A stretch of 64,000 nucleotides of DNA from Paenibacillus terrae (GCF_005217525.1 NZ_PNXQ01000014.1:397353-461352); one strand, 5' to 3'; counted from the stretch's first letter, positions 37,825 through 48,121 are shown. Made by a program: numbers and translations. The notes: generated from the letters alone by a model not told the origin.

Positions 37825-39927
37825 ATGGAGCAACGTGTAGAAATGCAGCTCGGCGGAAGAAAGCTGGTGCTGGAAACAGGACGCCTTGCGAAACAGGCCA
37901 ATGCGGCAGTTAAAGTAAGCTATGGCGAAACGGTTGTTCTCTGTACCGTGACCGCTTCCCATGCGCCGAAAGATTTGGACTTTTTTCCGCTGACGGTGAA
38001 CTATGAAGAAAGATTGTATGCTGTGGGAAAAATTCCAGGCGGATTTATTAAACGGGAAGGACGCCCGAGTCAAAAAGCGATTTTGTCCAGCCGTCTGACA
38101 GACCGTCCGATTCGCCCATTGTTTCCGGAAGGCTTCCGGAATGATGTACAGGTATTAAACCTGGTGATGAGTGTCGATCAGGATTGTGAGCCGGAAATTG
38201 CAGCGATGATCGGAACCTCGGCAGCGCTTAGTATTTCGGACGTACCTTTTAACGGACCGATTGGCGGAGTTGCTGTAGGCCGTGTGGACGGACAATTCGT
38301 GATTAACCCGGATATTGCGCAGCAGAATGCAAGCGATTTGTACCTGGTTGTAGCCGGAACCAAAGACGCCATCATGATGGTGGAAGCAGAAGGCAATGAA
38401 ATTCCGGAAGAAGTCATGCTGGAAGCAATCATGTTTGGCCATGACGAGATCAAGAACATTGTGGCAGTCATTGAGCAGCTGGTTAAAGTGGCAGGTAAAG
38501 AGAAAATGCAGGTTAAACTGCATGCTGTCGATGAAAAAGTGAACAGCGAAGTTCGTGCTTATGCGGCTGAACGTTTGGTGGAAGCCGTCAAAATTGTAGA
38601 AAAACATGCCCGTCAAGAGGCGATTGATGCAGTCAACGAAGAGACGGTTGCACATTTTGAAGCACAATACATAGAGACGCCTGAGCTTTTGAAAGACGTG
38701 AGCGAAGTTCTCTATGATATCGTTAAAGAAGAAGTCCGTCGTCTGATTACGCATGATAAAGTGCGTCCCGATGGTCGTAAGCTTGACGAGATTCGTCCGA
38801 TCGAAAGCGATACGAGCATTTTGCCGCGTACGCATGGCTCGGGCTTATTCACACGCGGTCAAACGCAAGCGCTTAGCGTTTGTACACTTGGCGCATTGGG
38901 TGATGTGCAAATTTTGGACGGCATTGATCTGGAAGAAACGAAGCGTTTCATGCATCATTACAATTTCCCTCCATTCAGTGTAGGCGAGGCTCGTCCTTTG
39001 CGTGCGCCGGGTCGTCGTGAAATTGGACATGGTGCTCTTGGTGAGCGTGCGCTTTCCAAAGTCATTCCTTCTGAAACTGAATTTCCATATACGATTCGTC
39101 TCGTTTCCGAGGTGCTGGAATCGAATGGCTCGACTTCCCAGGCTAGTATCTGCGCAAGCACACTGGCTATGATGGATGCGGGTGTACCGATCAAGGCTCC
39201 GGTTGCAGGTGTAGCGATGGGATTGATCAAGGACGGGGAGCATGTTTCCGTGTTGACCGATATCCAGGGTATGGAAGATCACCTGGGCGATATGGACTTT
39301 AAAGTGGCTGGTACAGCAGAAGGCGTAACTGCTATTCAAATGGATATCAAGATTAACGGTATCGACCGTAACATTTTGCAGGACGCGCTCAATCAAGCCA
39401 GAGAAGGACGTCTGTTCATTCTTAGCAAAATGATGGAAGCCATCCAGACGCCGCGTGAGCAATTGTCTCCGTATGCGCCGAAAATTATGACGATGCACAT
39501 TAATCCGGATAAAATCCGTGATGTTATTGGTGCGGGTGGTAAAATCATTAACAAAATCATCGAAGAAACCGGCGTGAAAATTGATATCGAACAAGATGGT
39601 CGTGTATTCATCGCTTCCACAAACCAAGAGATGAATGAAAAGGCGCGTTCCATTATTGAAGGTATCGTGAAAGAAGTCGTGATCGGAGAGATTTACATCG
39701 GCACAGTGAAGCGGATTGAAAAATTCGGTGCATTCGTCGAAATTTTACCGGGCAAGGACGGTCTGGTTCATATTTCCCAACTGTCTACCGAACGTGTAGC
39801 CAAAGTTGAGGATGTAGTTGCCATTGGAGATACGATTACGGTGAAAGTAACCGAAATTGATCAACAAGGCCGTGTCAATTTGTCCCGCAAAGCGGTTCTG
39901 ACGGCTGAAGCTCCTGCAAAATCCTAG
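37825..39927 (+). CDS. pnp: Polyribonucleotide nucleotidyltransferase (PNPase)
   Basis: PNPase is a phosphorolytic 3'-5' exoribonuclease and degradosome member. The 700-residue protein has two RNase PH domains ([40 protein letters not shown]), a KH domain ([18 protein letters not shown]) and an S1 domain ([15 protein letters not shown]) at the end. ATG 37825 follows GGAGGG and gives the family start [14 protein letters not shown]; an in-frame ATG at 37807 is rejected. Confidence 0.97.
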   Translation: MEQRVEMQLGGRKLVLETGRLAKQANAAVKVSYGETVVLCTVTASHAPKDLDFFPLTVNYEERLYAVGKIPGGFIKREGRPSQKAILSSRLTDRPIRPLFPEGFRNDVQVLNLVMSVDQDCEPEIAAMIGTSAALSISDVPFNGPIGGVAVGRVDGQFVINPDIAQQNASDLYLVVAGTKDAIMMVEAEGNEIPEEVMLEAIMFGHDEIKNIVAVIEQLVKVAGKEKMQVKLHAVDEKVNSEVRAYAAERLVEAVKIVEKHARQEAIDAVNEETVAHFEAQYIETPELLKDVSEVLYDIVKEEVRRLITHDKVRPDGRKLDEIRPIESDTSILPRTHGSGLFTRGQTQALSVCTLGALGDVQILDGIDLEETKRFMHHYNFPPFSVGEARPLRAPGRREIGHGALGERALSKVIPSETEFPYTIRLVSEVLESNGSTSQASICASTLAMMDAGVPIKAPVAGVAMGLIKDGEHVSVLTDIQGMEDHLGDMDFKVAGTAEGVTAIQMDIKINGIDRNILQDALNQAREGRLFILSKMMEAIQTPREQLSPYAPKIMTMHINPDKIRDVIGAGGKIINKIIEETGVKIDIEQDGRVFIASTNQEMNEKARSIIEGIVKEVVIGEIYIGTVKRIEKFGAFVEILPGKDGLVHISQLSTERVAKVEDVVAIGDTITVKVTEIDQQGRVNLSRKAVLTAEAPAKS

Positions 39928-40016
39928 TACCTTCGTACAACAGAGATTACTACAACAGGGATAATATTTGGTTTTACAGAACATTCGGGATTTGAATAGC
40001 ATCGTCTAAGCTTTTG

Positions 40017-40050
40017 GAAAGAGGCAGAGCTGCGTTTCTGGCTCTTTTTT
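40017..40050 (+). terminator. Intrinsic terminator after pnp
   Basis: AAAGAG-CAGA (40018-40028) pairs with TCTG-CTCTTT (40037-40047), with a mismatch in the middle and a run of six T residues (40045-40050). Confidence 0.75.
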
Positions 40051-40099
40051 CATACATATGCACAAGCTGTGTCGAAGTGGGCTTTCAGGGGCCCGCTAC

Positions 40100-40129
40100 G
40101 TCATAGTTCTTGTCCTCCCCGCATACAAT
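40100..40129 (+). promoter_or_regulatory. Candidate sigma-E sporulation promoter of ylxY
   Basis: GTCATAGTT (40100-40108) resembles the sigma-E -35 element and CATACAAT (40122-40129) matches the sigma-E -10 consensus, with a 13 bp gap. It lies 31 bp before the ylxY start. Mother-cell expression of ylxY is expected for the family. Confidence 0.6.
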
Positions 40130-40160
40130 GTGGACAAACGGGCGGGAGGATGAAGGGATC

Positions 40161-41165
40161 ATGAGAAAGGCAAAGAGAGCAACGTGGGTTGTAGCTAGTC
40201 TGGTCATTACGCTGGTGATTGGACAGTTTAGCGGGGTACGTGAGTATGTGAGTCAACTACGAGCCGGACACGGCACGGAAACGAGTGAGCCCGAGGCTGC
40301 AACGACGATGGCGATTGCAGCTTTACCTGATAATGCACTCATGCAGCGACTGCGATCAGATGCTGCCCGGCAAAGAAGAGAACCGGTTGATGCCAAAATC
40401 GACCGTGTATGGAAGGCTATTCCTGGCTATAACGGCTTGGAGGTTGACCTGGACGCTACTTATCGTAAGGCAATTGCGGCTCCAGACCGCCCCATACAAT
40501 ATGTGTATCGACAGCTTGCGCCCAAGGTACATTTGAACCAACTCGGCAATGTCCCGATTTACCGGGGAAATCCGGAGAAGCCGATGGTTTCTTTCATGAT
40601 CAATGTGGCTTGGGGAAACGAGTATATCGTGCCTATGCTGGATACGCTGGATCAGGAAAAGGTCAAGGCTACATTTTTTTTCGATGGCAGCTGGCTGAAA
40701 AAAAACCCTGAACTCGCCAAAGAGATTCAGAAAAGAGGACATGAGCTTTCAAACCATGCCTATTCTCATCCGAATATGAGTCGTCTGAGCAAGGAAAGAG
40801 CTACACAGGAGATAGAGAAGACACAAGTGCTTCTTCAGGAAATTTTAGGTGTGAAAAATAGCTGGTTTGCTCCGCCGTCGGGCGATTTTAATCAAGAAAC
40901 CGTTGATCTAGCAGCAGGTCTGGGGCTTAAAACAGTGCTGTGGACACTGGATACAGTGGACTGGAGACATCCTTCGCCGGAATCGGTAATTGCTAAAATC
41001 AGCAGCAAGGTCGAATCGGGATCACTGATTTTGATGCATCCGACAGATTCTTCATCGGCCGCTCTCAAAGGCATGATTCATGCCATTCGCAGCAAGGGAC
41101 TGGTGCCCGGAACCGTCAGTCAGACGCTTTCCCCTGATCGGCAGCTACCTGCTCCGGTTGAGTGA
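40161..41165 (+). CDS. ylxY: YlxY-type polysaccharide deacetylase-like sporulation protein
   Basis: The 334-residue protein has a signal/membrane anchor (about residues 9-27) and a NodB-type domain (about 130-320). The first catalytic motif, normally TFDDG, is replaced by SFMINVAWG, so the Asp pair is lost. The HxxxH metal motif remains (SNHAYSHP), as do FAPPSGDFN and LDTVDW. This matches YlxY, encoded after pnp in B. subtilis. ATG 40161 follows GGGAGGATGAAGGG; the reading frame upstream is open but contains the putative promoter. Deacetylase activity is doubtful. Confidence 0.85.
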   Translation: MRKAKRATWVVASLVITLVIGQFSGVREYVSQLRAGHGTETSEPEAATTMAIAALPDNALMQRLRSDAARQRREPVDAKIDRVWKAIPGYNGLEVDLDATYRKAIAAPDRPIQYVYRQLAPKVHLNQLGNVPIYRGNPEKPMVSFMINVAWGNEYIVPMLDTLDQEKVKATFFFDGSWLKKNPELAKEIQKRGHELSNHAYSHPNMSRLSKERATQEIEKTQVLLQEILGVKNSWFAPPSGDFNQETVDLAAGLGLKTVLWTLDTVDWRHPSPESVIAKISSKVESGSLILMHPTDSSSAALKGMIHAIRSKGLVPGTVSQTLSPDRQLPAPVE

Positions 41166-41231
41166 ACGTCTTTTTTCTGTTAGGATTGAACATTATGGCA
41201 AAGTTTGCAATTCAGTTTAGGAGGGCCAATC

Positions 41232-42497
41232 GTGGAAAGAATTCAACTCAAAAACGGCCTAAGAGTGGTCATTGAAAAAATTCCAACCGTGCGTTCCGTT
41301 TCTTTCGGCATCTGGGTTAAAACCGGCTCTCGAAATGAAACCCCGGACAATAGCGGTATTTCTCATTTTATTGAACACATGCTTTTCAAAGGAACAGAGC
41401 GTTTCGACGCGAAGGAAATTGCCGAGCAATTTGACGCCATTGGAGGGAATGTTAATGCATTCACTTCGAAGGAATATACGTGCTATTATGCAAAAGTACT
41501 GGATGAGCATCTGCCGATTGCGGTTGATGTACTGTCCGATATGTTTTTTAATTCTAAATTAGATCATGAAGAGCTGGCAAAAGAAAAAAACGTGATCCTG
41601 GAGGAAATCTCCATGTACGAGGACACACCGGACGATATGGTGCATGATCTCTTATCACGGGCCGCCTATGGCGACCATCCGCTGGCTTACCCCATTCTCG
41701 GTACCGAAAAGCATTTATTAGCTATGGACAGCTCCCATCTCAGCAATTATATGAAAGAACACTATACAATCGACAATACGGTCATCAGTGTGGCTGGTAA
41801 TATTGATGATAGTCTGGTAGAGCTACTGGAGCGTCACTTTGGGCACTTTGATAACCATGGAACTGCTTCGCCCCTGACGGTTCCTGCGTTTAACGGTGAA
41901 CTGCTGTATCATGAAAAGGCAACGGAACAGAATCATATTTGCTTGTCCCTGCCTGGATTTGCAACGGGTGACGATCTCCAGTATGCTATGGTATTGCTGA
42001 ACAACGCGATCGGCGGCGGTATGAGCTCACGTCTGTTTCAGGAAATTCGGGAGAAGCGTGGGCTGGCTTATTCTGTCTATTCCTACCATAGCTCTCATGC
42101 GGACAGTGGTATGTTCACCATTTATGCCGGTACGGCTCCCAAGCAAACGAAGGACGTGCTGGATCTGACACTTGAGCTGTTGCAGGATGTGGCTGTCAAG
42201 GGACTGGATGATAACGAGCTTCGTAAAGGCAAGGAGCAGTTAAAAGGAAGCCTGATATTAAGCCTTGAGGGCACAGGAAGTCGGATGAATCGTCTTGGGA
42301 AAAATGAGTTGATGCTAGGTCAGCATTACACGCTGGATCAAATGATCGAACACATTGAGCAAGTGACAGCTGATGATGTGAACAAGGTACTGGACCGGAT
42401 GTTCTCGGAGCCGTTTGCCCTGTCGATGGTCGGAGCGAGTGATTCAGCGGTTAAGGACATGAGGAGGGACTATTTTGTTAACTTACGTGGAGATTAA
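41232..42497 (+). CDS. mlpA: M16 family zinc peptidase MlpA (YmxG)
   Basis: This is a mitochondrial-processing-peptidase-like M16 protease of 421 residues. It has the inverted zinc motif HFIEH at residues 45-49 with the distal Glu region ([12 protein letters not shown]) and the C-terminal [24 protein letters not shown] motif. Both halves are complete, so it should be active. GTG 41232 follows AGGAGGG; the frame is open to 41205 upstream but the ribosome site rules that out. The end overlaps dut by 23 nt. Confidence 0.93.
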   Translation: MERIQLKNGLRVVIEKIPTVRSVSFGIWVKTGSRNETPDNSGISHFIEHMLFKGTERFDAKEIAEQFDAIGGNVNAFTSKEYTCYYAKVLDEHLPIAVDVLSDMFFNSKLDHEELAKEKNVILEEISMYEDTPDDMVHDLLSRAAYGDHPLAYPILGTEKHLLAMDSSHLSNYMKEHYTIDNTVISVAGNIDDSLVELLERHFGHFDNHGTASPLTVPAFNGELLYHEKATEQNHICLSLPGFATGDDLQYAMVLLNNAIGGGMSSRLFQEIREKRGLAYSVYSYHSSHADSGMFTIYAGTAPKQTKDVLDLTLELLQDVAVKGLDDNELRKGKEQLKGSLILSLEGTGSRMNRLGKNELMLGQHYTLDQMIEHIEQVTADDVNKVLDRMFSEPFALSMVGASDSAVKDMRRDYFVNLRGD

Positions 42498-42921
42498 CAG
42501 GTTAGAGGGCAATGAGGATATTGAGCTGCCCCGTAAAATGTCAGAGCTTGCATCCGGGTTTGACCTGTATGCTGCGGTACAGGAAGGCTTAGTGTTGGAA
42601 CCCGGCAAGCGTTGTCTTGTTCCAACCGGATTGGCTATAGCGATGCCGGCAGGGCTGGAGGCACAAATCCGTCCGCGCAGCGGGCTGGCTCTCAAGCATG
42701 GTATTACCTGTCTTAACACACCAGGCACCATTGATGCGGATTATCGTGGGGAGATTAAGGTATTGCTTATCAATTTGGGCGAGGAACCTTTCACCATTAC
42801 ACGTAATGAGCGAATTGCACAAATGGTATTTCAGACTGTACCTGAGGTAGAGTTGAAGAAGGTAGACCGTTTGTCTGAAACAGTGCGTGGTGCTGGAGGC
42901 TTCGGTCATACAGGACGCTGA
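42475..42921 (+). CDS. dut: dUTP diphosphatase
   Basis: dUTPase hydrolyses dUTP to dUMP and keeps uracil out of DNA. The 148-residue trimeric-type protein has all five motifs: [19 protein letters not shown], the uracil-pocket [23 protein letters not shown] and the C-terminal GGFGHTG. TTG 42475 has GAGGAGGG upstream inside the end of mlpA, giving a 23 nt overlap and likely coupling. B. subtilis has ymxH, not dut, after mlpA. Confidence 0.95.
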   Translation: MLTYVEINRLEGNEDIELPRKMSELASGFDLYAAVQEGLVLEPGKRCLVPTGLAIAMPAGLEAQIRPRSGLALKHGITCLNTPGTIDADYRGEIKVLLINLGEEPFTITRNERIAQMVFQTVPEVELKKVDRLSETVRGAGGFGHTGR

Positions 42922-43040
42922 GTCTACAGTTTTCTTCAAACGACTGAATGTCACGGCTTGAATCGGCATTTTGGAGAATGTAACTGAATTGTCGATTTTA
43001 AGCTAGAGCATGAATAGCATATGAATATGGATACACATGA

Positions 43041-43069
43041 AAGCCGTCCCAAAAAGGGGCGGTTTTTTT
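43041..43069 (+). terminator. Intrinsic terminator after dut
   Basis: AAGCCGTCCC (43041-43050) and GGGGCGGTTT pair around an AAAAA loop, followed by a run of seven T residues. Confidence 0.88.
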
Positions 43070-43078
43070 GTGTTTCTT

Positions 43079-43107
43079 CACCTATCTATGGGTGGCTGCA
43101 TAGACTA
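43079..43107 (+). promoter_or_regulatory. Sigma-K sporulation promoter of dpaAB
   Basis: CACC (43079-43082) and GCATAGACTA (43098-43107), separated by 15 bp, match the sigma-K consensus mACm and gCATAnnnTa. Dipicolinate synthase is made in the mother cell late in sporulation under sigma-K, so the site fits the gene. Confidence 0.7.
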
Positions 43108-43141
43108 AAAGCATATCGTGTCTCGGAAAGGAGTGATCCGG

Positions 43142-44038
43142 ATGCTAACAGGAATACGCATCGTTGTATTGGGTGGTGATGCGAGGCAGCTTGAGGTAAT
43201 TCGAAAATGTGTAGACATGGATGCTACCGTCAGCGTGGTCGGCTATGACCAGCTTGAAGAGCCGCTCAGAGGAACATCGCGGGAGTCGTTGTCTGTCAAG
43301 CTGCTGGAATCGGCAGATGCACTTGTGCTGCCAGTTGTGGGGTGCGATGAGGGAGGCAATGTGAATGCACTTTTTGGATCGCAAAAGCTGCAGTTTCTGA
43401 ATGAGCACGCTGCTGCTCTTCCACCGCACTGCGTCGTATATACGGGGATGGCGCGGACGTACTTAAAAGAAATTTGTTCCAGACATGATTTAAGGCTGGT
43501 GGAATTGCTGGAAAGAGACGATGTGGCCATATATAACTCGATACCTACGGCGGAAGGCGCACTGATGATGGCGATTCAGCATACGGATTTTACGATTCAT
43601 GGTGCAAATTGTATGGTTCTGGGCATGGGACGGACTGGATTTACCATGGCAAGGGCGCTACAAGGATTGGGAGCCAGAGTGAAGGTCGGGGTACGTAGGG
43701 CAGAGGATGCGGCGAGAGCGGTGGAAATGGGCTGGAAGCCTTTTATGACAAGGGATTTGGCGGATGAGACTCAGGGAGTTGACTTGATTTTTAATACGAT
43801 ACCCTCTATGATTATCACAGCGCAAATCTTGTCTAAATTGCAACAGGCTACCGTGATTATTGACCTTGCTTCCGCCCCGGGCGGATGTGATTTCCGTTTT
43901 GCGGAAAAGCGTGGAATCACGGCCATGCTCGCCCCCGGCCTTCCCGGTATTGTCGCTCCCAAAACTGCTGGTGCCATTATAGCGAATACGTTGGTGCAGT
44001 TGTTAATGGAAGATAATCCTGATCGGGGTGATGCGTAA
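43142..44038 (+). CDS. dpaA: Dipicolinate synthase subunit A
   Basis: DpaA (SpoVFA) with DpaB oxidises dihydrodipicolinate to dipicolinic acid, which is packed into the spore core with calcium. The 298-residue protein has an N-terminal domain (IRIVVLGGDARQLEVI) and a Rossmann NAD(P)-binding part with VLGMGRTGFTMARAL and LIFNTIPSMI. ATG 43142 has AAAGGAGTGAT upstream; the frame is open to 43118 but lacks a site. The stop overlaps the dpaB start. Confidence 0.96.
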   Translation: MLTGIRIVVLGGDARQLEVIRKCVDMDATVSVVGYDQLEEPLRGTSRESLSVKLLESADALVLPVVGCDEGGNVNALFGSQKLQFLNEHAAALPPHCVVYTGMARTYLKEICSRHDLRLVELLERDDVAIYNSIPTAEGALMMAIQHTDFTIHGANCMVLGMGRTGFTMARALQGLGARVKVGVRRAEDAARAVEMGWKPFMTRDLADETQGVDLIFNTIPSMIITAQILSKLQQATVIIDLASAPGGCDFRFAEKRGITAMLAPGLPGIVAPKTAGAIIANTLVQLLMEDNPDRGDA

Positions 44039-44631
44039 TGAGTTGGCAAGGGAAAACGGTAGGTTATGCAATTACAGGTTCACACTGCACATTTGAAGAG
44101 GTTATGCCTGTTATACAGCGTTTTGTTGACGAGGGCGCGAAGGTCGTTCCCATTATATCCAATACGGTATTAACAACGGATACCCGCTTCGGTACTTCGC
44201 AAAGTTGGCAAAAACAGTTGAAAGATATAACAGGGAATGATATCATTTCTACAATTGTAGAGGCTGAGCCACTGGGTCCTTCCCAAATACTCGATGTACT
44301 GGTGATTGCACCTTTGACGGGGAATTCGATGAGCAAGCTGGCGAACGCCATGACAGATAGTCCGGTTCTGATGGCCGCCAAGGCGCAATTGCGCAACGGT
44401 CGTCCACTTCTTTTGGCCATATCAACCAATGATGGACTTGGTTTGAATGCTGCGAATATCGCCAAGTTACTGGTAGCCAAAAATATATTTTTTGTGCCGT
44501 TCGGACAGGACAATCCAGTTAAAAAGCCCAATTCACTTGTGGCTGACATGGAGCTGATTCCGGAAGCCGCTTATGCTGCTATGCAGGGCAAACAGCTTCA
44601 ACCGATGATTGTGGAACGCAAGACTCCATGA
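44038..44631 (+). CDS. dpaB: Dipicolinate synthase subunit B
   Basis: DpaB (SpoVFB) is a flavoprotein-fold subunit of dipicolinate synthase. The 197-residue protein contains VGYAITGSHCTFEEVMP, ILDVLVIAPLTGNSMSKLANAMTDSPVLMAAKAQLRN-type sequence and FFVPFGQDNPVKKPNSLVAD. The ATG shares its A with the dpaA stop codon. The substrate comes from DapA, encoded 2.5 kb downstream. Confidence 0.96.
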   Translation: MSWQGKTVGYAITGSHCTFEEVMPVIQRFVDEGAKVVPIISNTVLTTDTRFGTSQSWQKQLKDITGNDIISTIVEAEPLGPSQILDVLVIAPLTGNSMSKLANAMTDSPVLMAAKAQLRNGRPLLLAISTNDGLGLNAANIAKLLVAKNIFFVPFGQDNPVKKPNSLVADMELIPEAAYAAMQGKQLQPMIVERKTP

Positions 44632-44766
44632 AGTACTATAGTTAACTGCTGAGCATCCCTCGCCTAGAAGATGATTCGATGATGCATCGGGTCTAATTTC
44701 TTGTTGGCGGTGGATGCTTTCAGAATAAAAAAATGGTTTTTTAGTCGAGAAGGGGAGATACACCAG

Positions 44767-45804
44767 ATGAGCAATAGAAAGTTTAATGTAGCTGTCGTTG
44801 GAGCCACAGGCGCCGTAGGAGAACAAATCGTAAATCTGCTGGAAAAACGGGATTTTCCTGTAGATAAAATTAAATTTCTTTCTTCGCCTCGTTCTGCCGG
44901 CACTTTAATTAGCTTTAAAGGTCAGCAAATTCCAGTAGAGATTGCAACCCCCGACAGCTTTGAAGGAATCGACATTGCCTTGTTCAGCGCAGGCGGAGAC
45001 GTAAGTAAGGAACTGGCACCACATGCTGTTCGTCATGGCGCAGTATGCATTGACAACACAAACGCCTTCCGGATGGATCCTACAGCTCCTCTTGTCGTTC
45101 CTGAGGTGAACAGCGACAAAATTGCCAAGCATCAAGGGATTATTGCCAACCCGAACTGCTCCACCATCCAGATGGTAGCTGCTTTGAAACCATTATATGA
45201 TCAGTATGGCATTTCCCGTATCATCGTATCCACATATCAAGCGGTGTCCGGGGCTGGAAGCCGTGCCATTGATGAACTGAATCGTCAAAGTGCAGCTATC
45301 CTTAACGGTGAAGAAGTTCAGCCTGATCTGCTGCCAGTCGGCTCATTGCCGGTGAAGCATCAAATCGCTTTCAATGCTATCCCGCAAATCGACAAATTCC
45401 AGGACAACGGCTATACACTGGAAGAAATGAAAATGGTACGTGAAACGAAAAAAATATTGGATGATGAATCCGTGGACGTAACAGCAACGTGTGTACGTAT
45501 TCCTGTCGTATACGGACACTCGGAATCCGTCTATGTAGAGCTTAAAAAAGATTATGATTTGGAAGAAATCCGCAATCTGCTTTCTTCGGCACCGGGAGTA
45601 ACCCTGGTAGACGATCCTGCTGCGCAGCTCTATCCGCTGGCATCCGAAGCCGCAGGGAAACCTGATGTATTCGTTGGACGTGTACGTCGTGATTTGGGCA
45701 ACAGCCGTGGATTGAATCTGTGGGTCGTATCCGACAACCTGCTCAAGGGAGCGGCATGGAACGCAGTGCAAATCGCCGAGATTATTGCTGCAAATGCGGA
45801 ATAA
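44767..45804 (+). CDS. asd: Aspartate-semialdehyde dehydrogenase
   Basis: Asd reduces aspartyl phosphate to aspartate semialdehyde, the branch point for lysine/diaminopimelate, threonine and methionine. The 345-residue protein has VAVVGATGAVGEQIV (NADP binding), the catalytic Cys131 in NPNCSTIQM, and KHQIAFNAIPQID. ATG 44767 gives the family start MSNRKFNVAVVG with GGGGAG upstream; the in-frame start at 44701 is rejected. The 135 bp gap before it shows no clear promoter. Confidence 0.97.
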   Translation: MSNRKFNVAVVGATGAVGEQIVNLLEKRDFPVDKIKFLSSPRSAGTLISFKGQQIPVEIATPDSFEGIDIALFSAGGDVSKELAPHAVRHGAVCIDNTNAFRMDPTAPLVVPEVNSDKIAKHQGIIANPNCSTIQMVAALKPLYDQYGISRIIVSTYQAVSGAGSRAIDELNRQSAAILNGEEVQPDLLPVGSLPVKHQIAFNAIPQIDKFQDNGYTLEEMKMVRETKKILDDESVDVTATCVRIPVVYGHSESVYVELKKDYDLEEIRNLLSSAPGVTLVDDPAAQLYPLASEAAGKPDVFVGRVRRDLGNSRGLNLWVVSDNLLKGAAWNAVQIAEIIAANAE

Positions 45805-45840
45805 CGTTCCTGAAGTAGGGAGTAAGATGGGGGAAGAGCG

Positions 45841-47058
45841 ATGAGTATTTTAGTACAGAAATTTGGGGGAACCTCGCTGTCCACACCCGAAGCGCGTCAA
45901 CTAGTGCTGGGACATGTGAAGCGAGAGCTGAAACAAAATTTTCAACTGGTTGTCGTTGTGTCGGCCATGGGGCGGAAAGGAGAGCCTTATGCCACGGACA
46001 CGCTGCTCGATTGGGCGGCGTCTAACGGCGACAGTCTTCCTAAGCGCGAACGGGATTTACTGCTGTGCTGTGGTGAAATCATTTCTGCCGCTACATTATG
46101 CAGCCTGATGGAAAATGAAGGTATTCCTGCTACGGTGCTGACTGGGGCACAGGCGGGCTTTATTACGGATGATCAATACGGCAATGCTCGTATTTTGGAT
46201 ATAAAGCCAGACCGTATCGTGGAAGAGCTGAACCAGGGCCGTGTCGTCATTGTGACAGGCTTCCAGGGTCAGGCTGTAAACGGTGACATGACTACCTTGG
46301 GTCGTGGAGGCAGCGATACTTCCGCTACCGCTCTGGGTGCCGCTCTACAAGCGGACATGGTAGACATTTATACGGATGTGAACGGCATCTTGACCGCCGA
46401 TCCGCGCATCGTGGAAAATGCAAAACCGCTTGCCCATGTCAGCTATACGGAGATTTGTAATATGGCTCATCAGGGGGCTAAGGTTATCCATCCCCGTGCT
46501 GTTGAAATTGCCATGCAGGCGAATATTCCGGTTCGGGTTCGCTCTACCTTTTCCGAAGGGGAAGGAACGCTGGTCACCCATCCGGAGGGCTTTAAGGACG
46601 TACAGGCAGACATCGTTGACCGTTTCGTGACCGGTATTGCGTATGTCGGCAACGTCACACAAATTACCGTAGAATTAAAGCCAGGCTCGGAGCATTTGCA
46701 ATTACAAGTATTCAAATCCATGGCTGAGCATGGAATCAGCGTCGATTTTATTAATGTTACTCCATCCGGGGCGGTTTATACCGTGTTCGATGCTGATGGA
46801 AGCAAAGCGGTTGAAGTATTGAACGGTCTGGGCTTGGAGCCTAAAATTTTGGCAGGGTGCGCTAAAGTATCCGTCATAGGCGGCGGTATCAATGGGGTAC
46901 CTGGCATTATGGCGACGATTGTAGAGGCATTGGCAGAATCAGACGTACAGATTCTTCAATCGGCAGACTCCAACACGACGATTTGGGTACTCGTTAAAAA
47001 AGAAGATATGGTGCAGGCTGTACGCGCATTGCATAATAAATTTGAACTCCATCAATAG
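45841..47058 (+). CDS. dapG: Aspartokinase I, diaminopimelate-sensitive type (DapG)
   Basis: DapG phosphorylates aspartate at the head of the pathway. The 405-residue protein has VQKFGGTSLSTPEARQ, GGSDTSATALGAAL, YTDVNGILTADPRIV and two C-terminal ACT domains, with GCAKVSVIGGGINGVPG in the second. The asd-dapG-dapA order is that of the B. subtilis lysine-sensitive spore/cell-wall cluster; length matches DapG (about 404). GGGGGAAGAG lies before ATG 45841. Confidence 0.95.
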   Translation: MSILVQKFGGTSLSTPEARQLVLGHVKRELKQNFQLVVVVSAMGRKGEPYATDTLLDWAASNGDSLPKRERDLLLCCGEIISAATLCSLMENEGIPATVLTGAQAGFITDDQYGNARILDIKPDRIVEELNQGRVVIVTGFQGQAVNGDMTTLGRGGSDTSATALGAALQADMVDIYTDVNGILTADPRIVENAKPLAHVSYTEICNMAHQGAKVIHPRAVEIAMQANIPVRVRSTFSEGEGTLVTHPEGFKDVQADIVDRFVTGIAYVGNVTQITVELKPGSEHLQLQVFKSMAEHGISVDFINVTPSGAVYTVFDADGSKAVEVLNGLGLEPKILAGCAKVSVIGGGINGVPGIMATIVEALAESDVQILQSADSNTTIWVLVKKEDMVQAVRALHNKFELHQ

Positions 47059-47102
47059 GCGCAATGTCCGTGCTCGGACTTGCAAAAAAAGGAGGCAGCA
47101 TG

Positions 47103-47981
47103 ATGAACTTCGGCAGACTGATTACTGCAATGGTGACACCTTTTGATCAGCAAGGAGAGATTGACTGGACTGCATTGTCCTCGTTGATTGATTATTTAAT
47201 AGAAGAACAACAGTCGGAGTCTCTTGTCGTATCAGGAACGACGGGCGAGTCTCCTACCCTGAGCGATGATGAAAAAATCAAGTTGTTTGCATTTACTGTA
47301 GAAAAAGCAGCCGGACGATGTAAAATCATTGCCGGTACCGGTAGCAACAATACACGTCACTCCATTAATCTGACCCGTGCTGCGGAACAGGCGGGTGTAG
47401 ACGGTGTTTTGCTAGTAGTGCCCTATTACAATAAACCGAATCAGGAAGGGATGTATCAGCATTTTGAAAGTATTGCAAATTCCACATCTCTTCCAGCCAT
47501 ATTGTATAATGTACCAAGCCGTACCGCAGCCAGCCTGACCGTGGAAACGACGCTGCGTCTTGCTCAAATCCCTAACATTGTAGGAACCAAAGAATGCGCG
47601 TCGTTGGCGCAGGTCACACAGATTGCAGCCGCAGCTCCGGAAGGGTTCTTCATTTATTCGGGGGATGACGCTTCTGGGTTGCCTGCTATGGCTGTAGGGG
47701 CTTATGGTATTATCAGCGTGGCGAGTCATGTAGTAGGCACAGAAATGAAGCGGATGATTGATGCACTTGTAGGGGGACACGCACAGCAGGCAGCAAAATT
47801 GCATCAGCAGTTGTTTCCGGTTTTCAAGGGTTTGTTCGGCTGTCCTCATCCGCTGCCTAATCCGGTGGCTGTAAAATATGCATTGGAGTTACGGAATGTT
47901 TCCGTAGGTTCTGTTCGGTTGCCGCTTATTCCTCCTACCGAAGAGGAAGCGGAATTTATTAAGAACTTATTTGCTCGCTAA
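47103..47981 (+). CDS. dapA: 4-hydroxy-tetrahydrodipicolinate synthase
   Basis: DapA condenses pyruvate and aspartate semialdehyde. It supplies diaminopimelate for peptidoglycan and, through DpaAB, dipicolinate. The 292-residue TIM-barrel protein has the Schiff-base Lys163 (GTKEC), the GTTGESPTL loop, YYNKPNQEG and the YNVPSRT tyrosine. ATG 47103 has AAAGGAGG 8 nt upstream; ATG 47100 is one codon earlier, and the frame is open to 47064 but without a site. Confidence 0.96.
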   Translation: MNFGRLITAMVTPFDQQGEIDWTALSSLIDYLIEEQQSESLVVSGTTGESPTLSDDEKIKLFAFTVEKAAGRCKIIAGTGSNNTRHSINLTRAAEQAGVDGVLLVVPYYNKPNQEGMYQHFESIANSTSLPAILYNVPSRTAASLTVETTLRLAQIPNIVGTKECASLAQVTQIAAAAPEGFFIYSGDDASGLPAMAVGAYGIISVASHVVGTEMKRMIDALVGGHAQQAAKLHQQLFPVFKGLFGCPHPLPNPVAVKYALELRNVSVGSVRLPLIPPTEEEAEFIKNLFAR

Positions 47982-48094
47982 TCGGGAAAAATGAATTTTA
48001 ATTGTTAAATGATACGGGGAGTACCCTTGTTAAAGGTAGCCGGGAGCAAAGAATCCGGAGGATTTTTATAGCCTTGACAAAGTACTCCGGCATG

Positions 48095-48121
48095 AGGGCG
48101 TTCTTATAGGGCGCCCTTTTT
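48095..48121 (+). terminator. Intrinsic terminator after dapA
   Basis: AGGGCG (48095-48100) pairs with CGCCCT (48112-48117), followed by TTTTT and GC. It ends the asd-dapG-dapA transcript. Confidence 0.8.

Noticed and set aside
44632..44766. Possible lysine riboswitch before asd
   Set aside because: The gap of 135 bp is too short, and no lysine-riboswitch core or terminator could be recognised.
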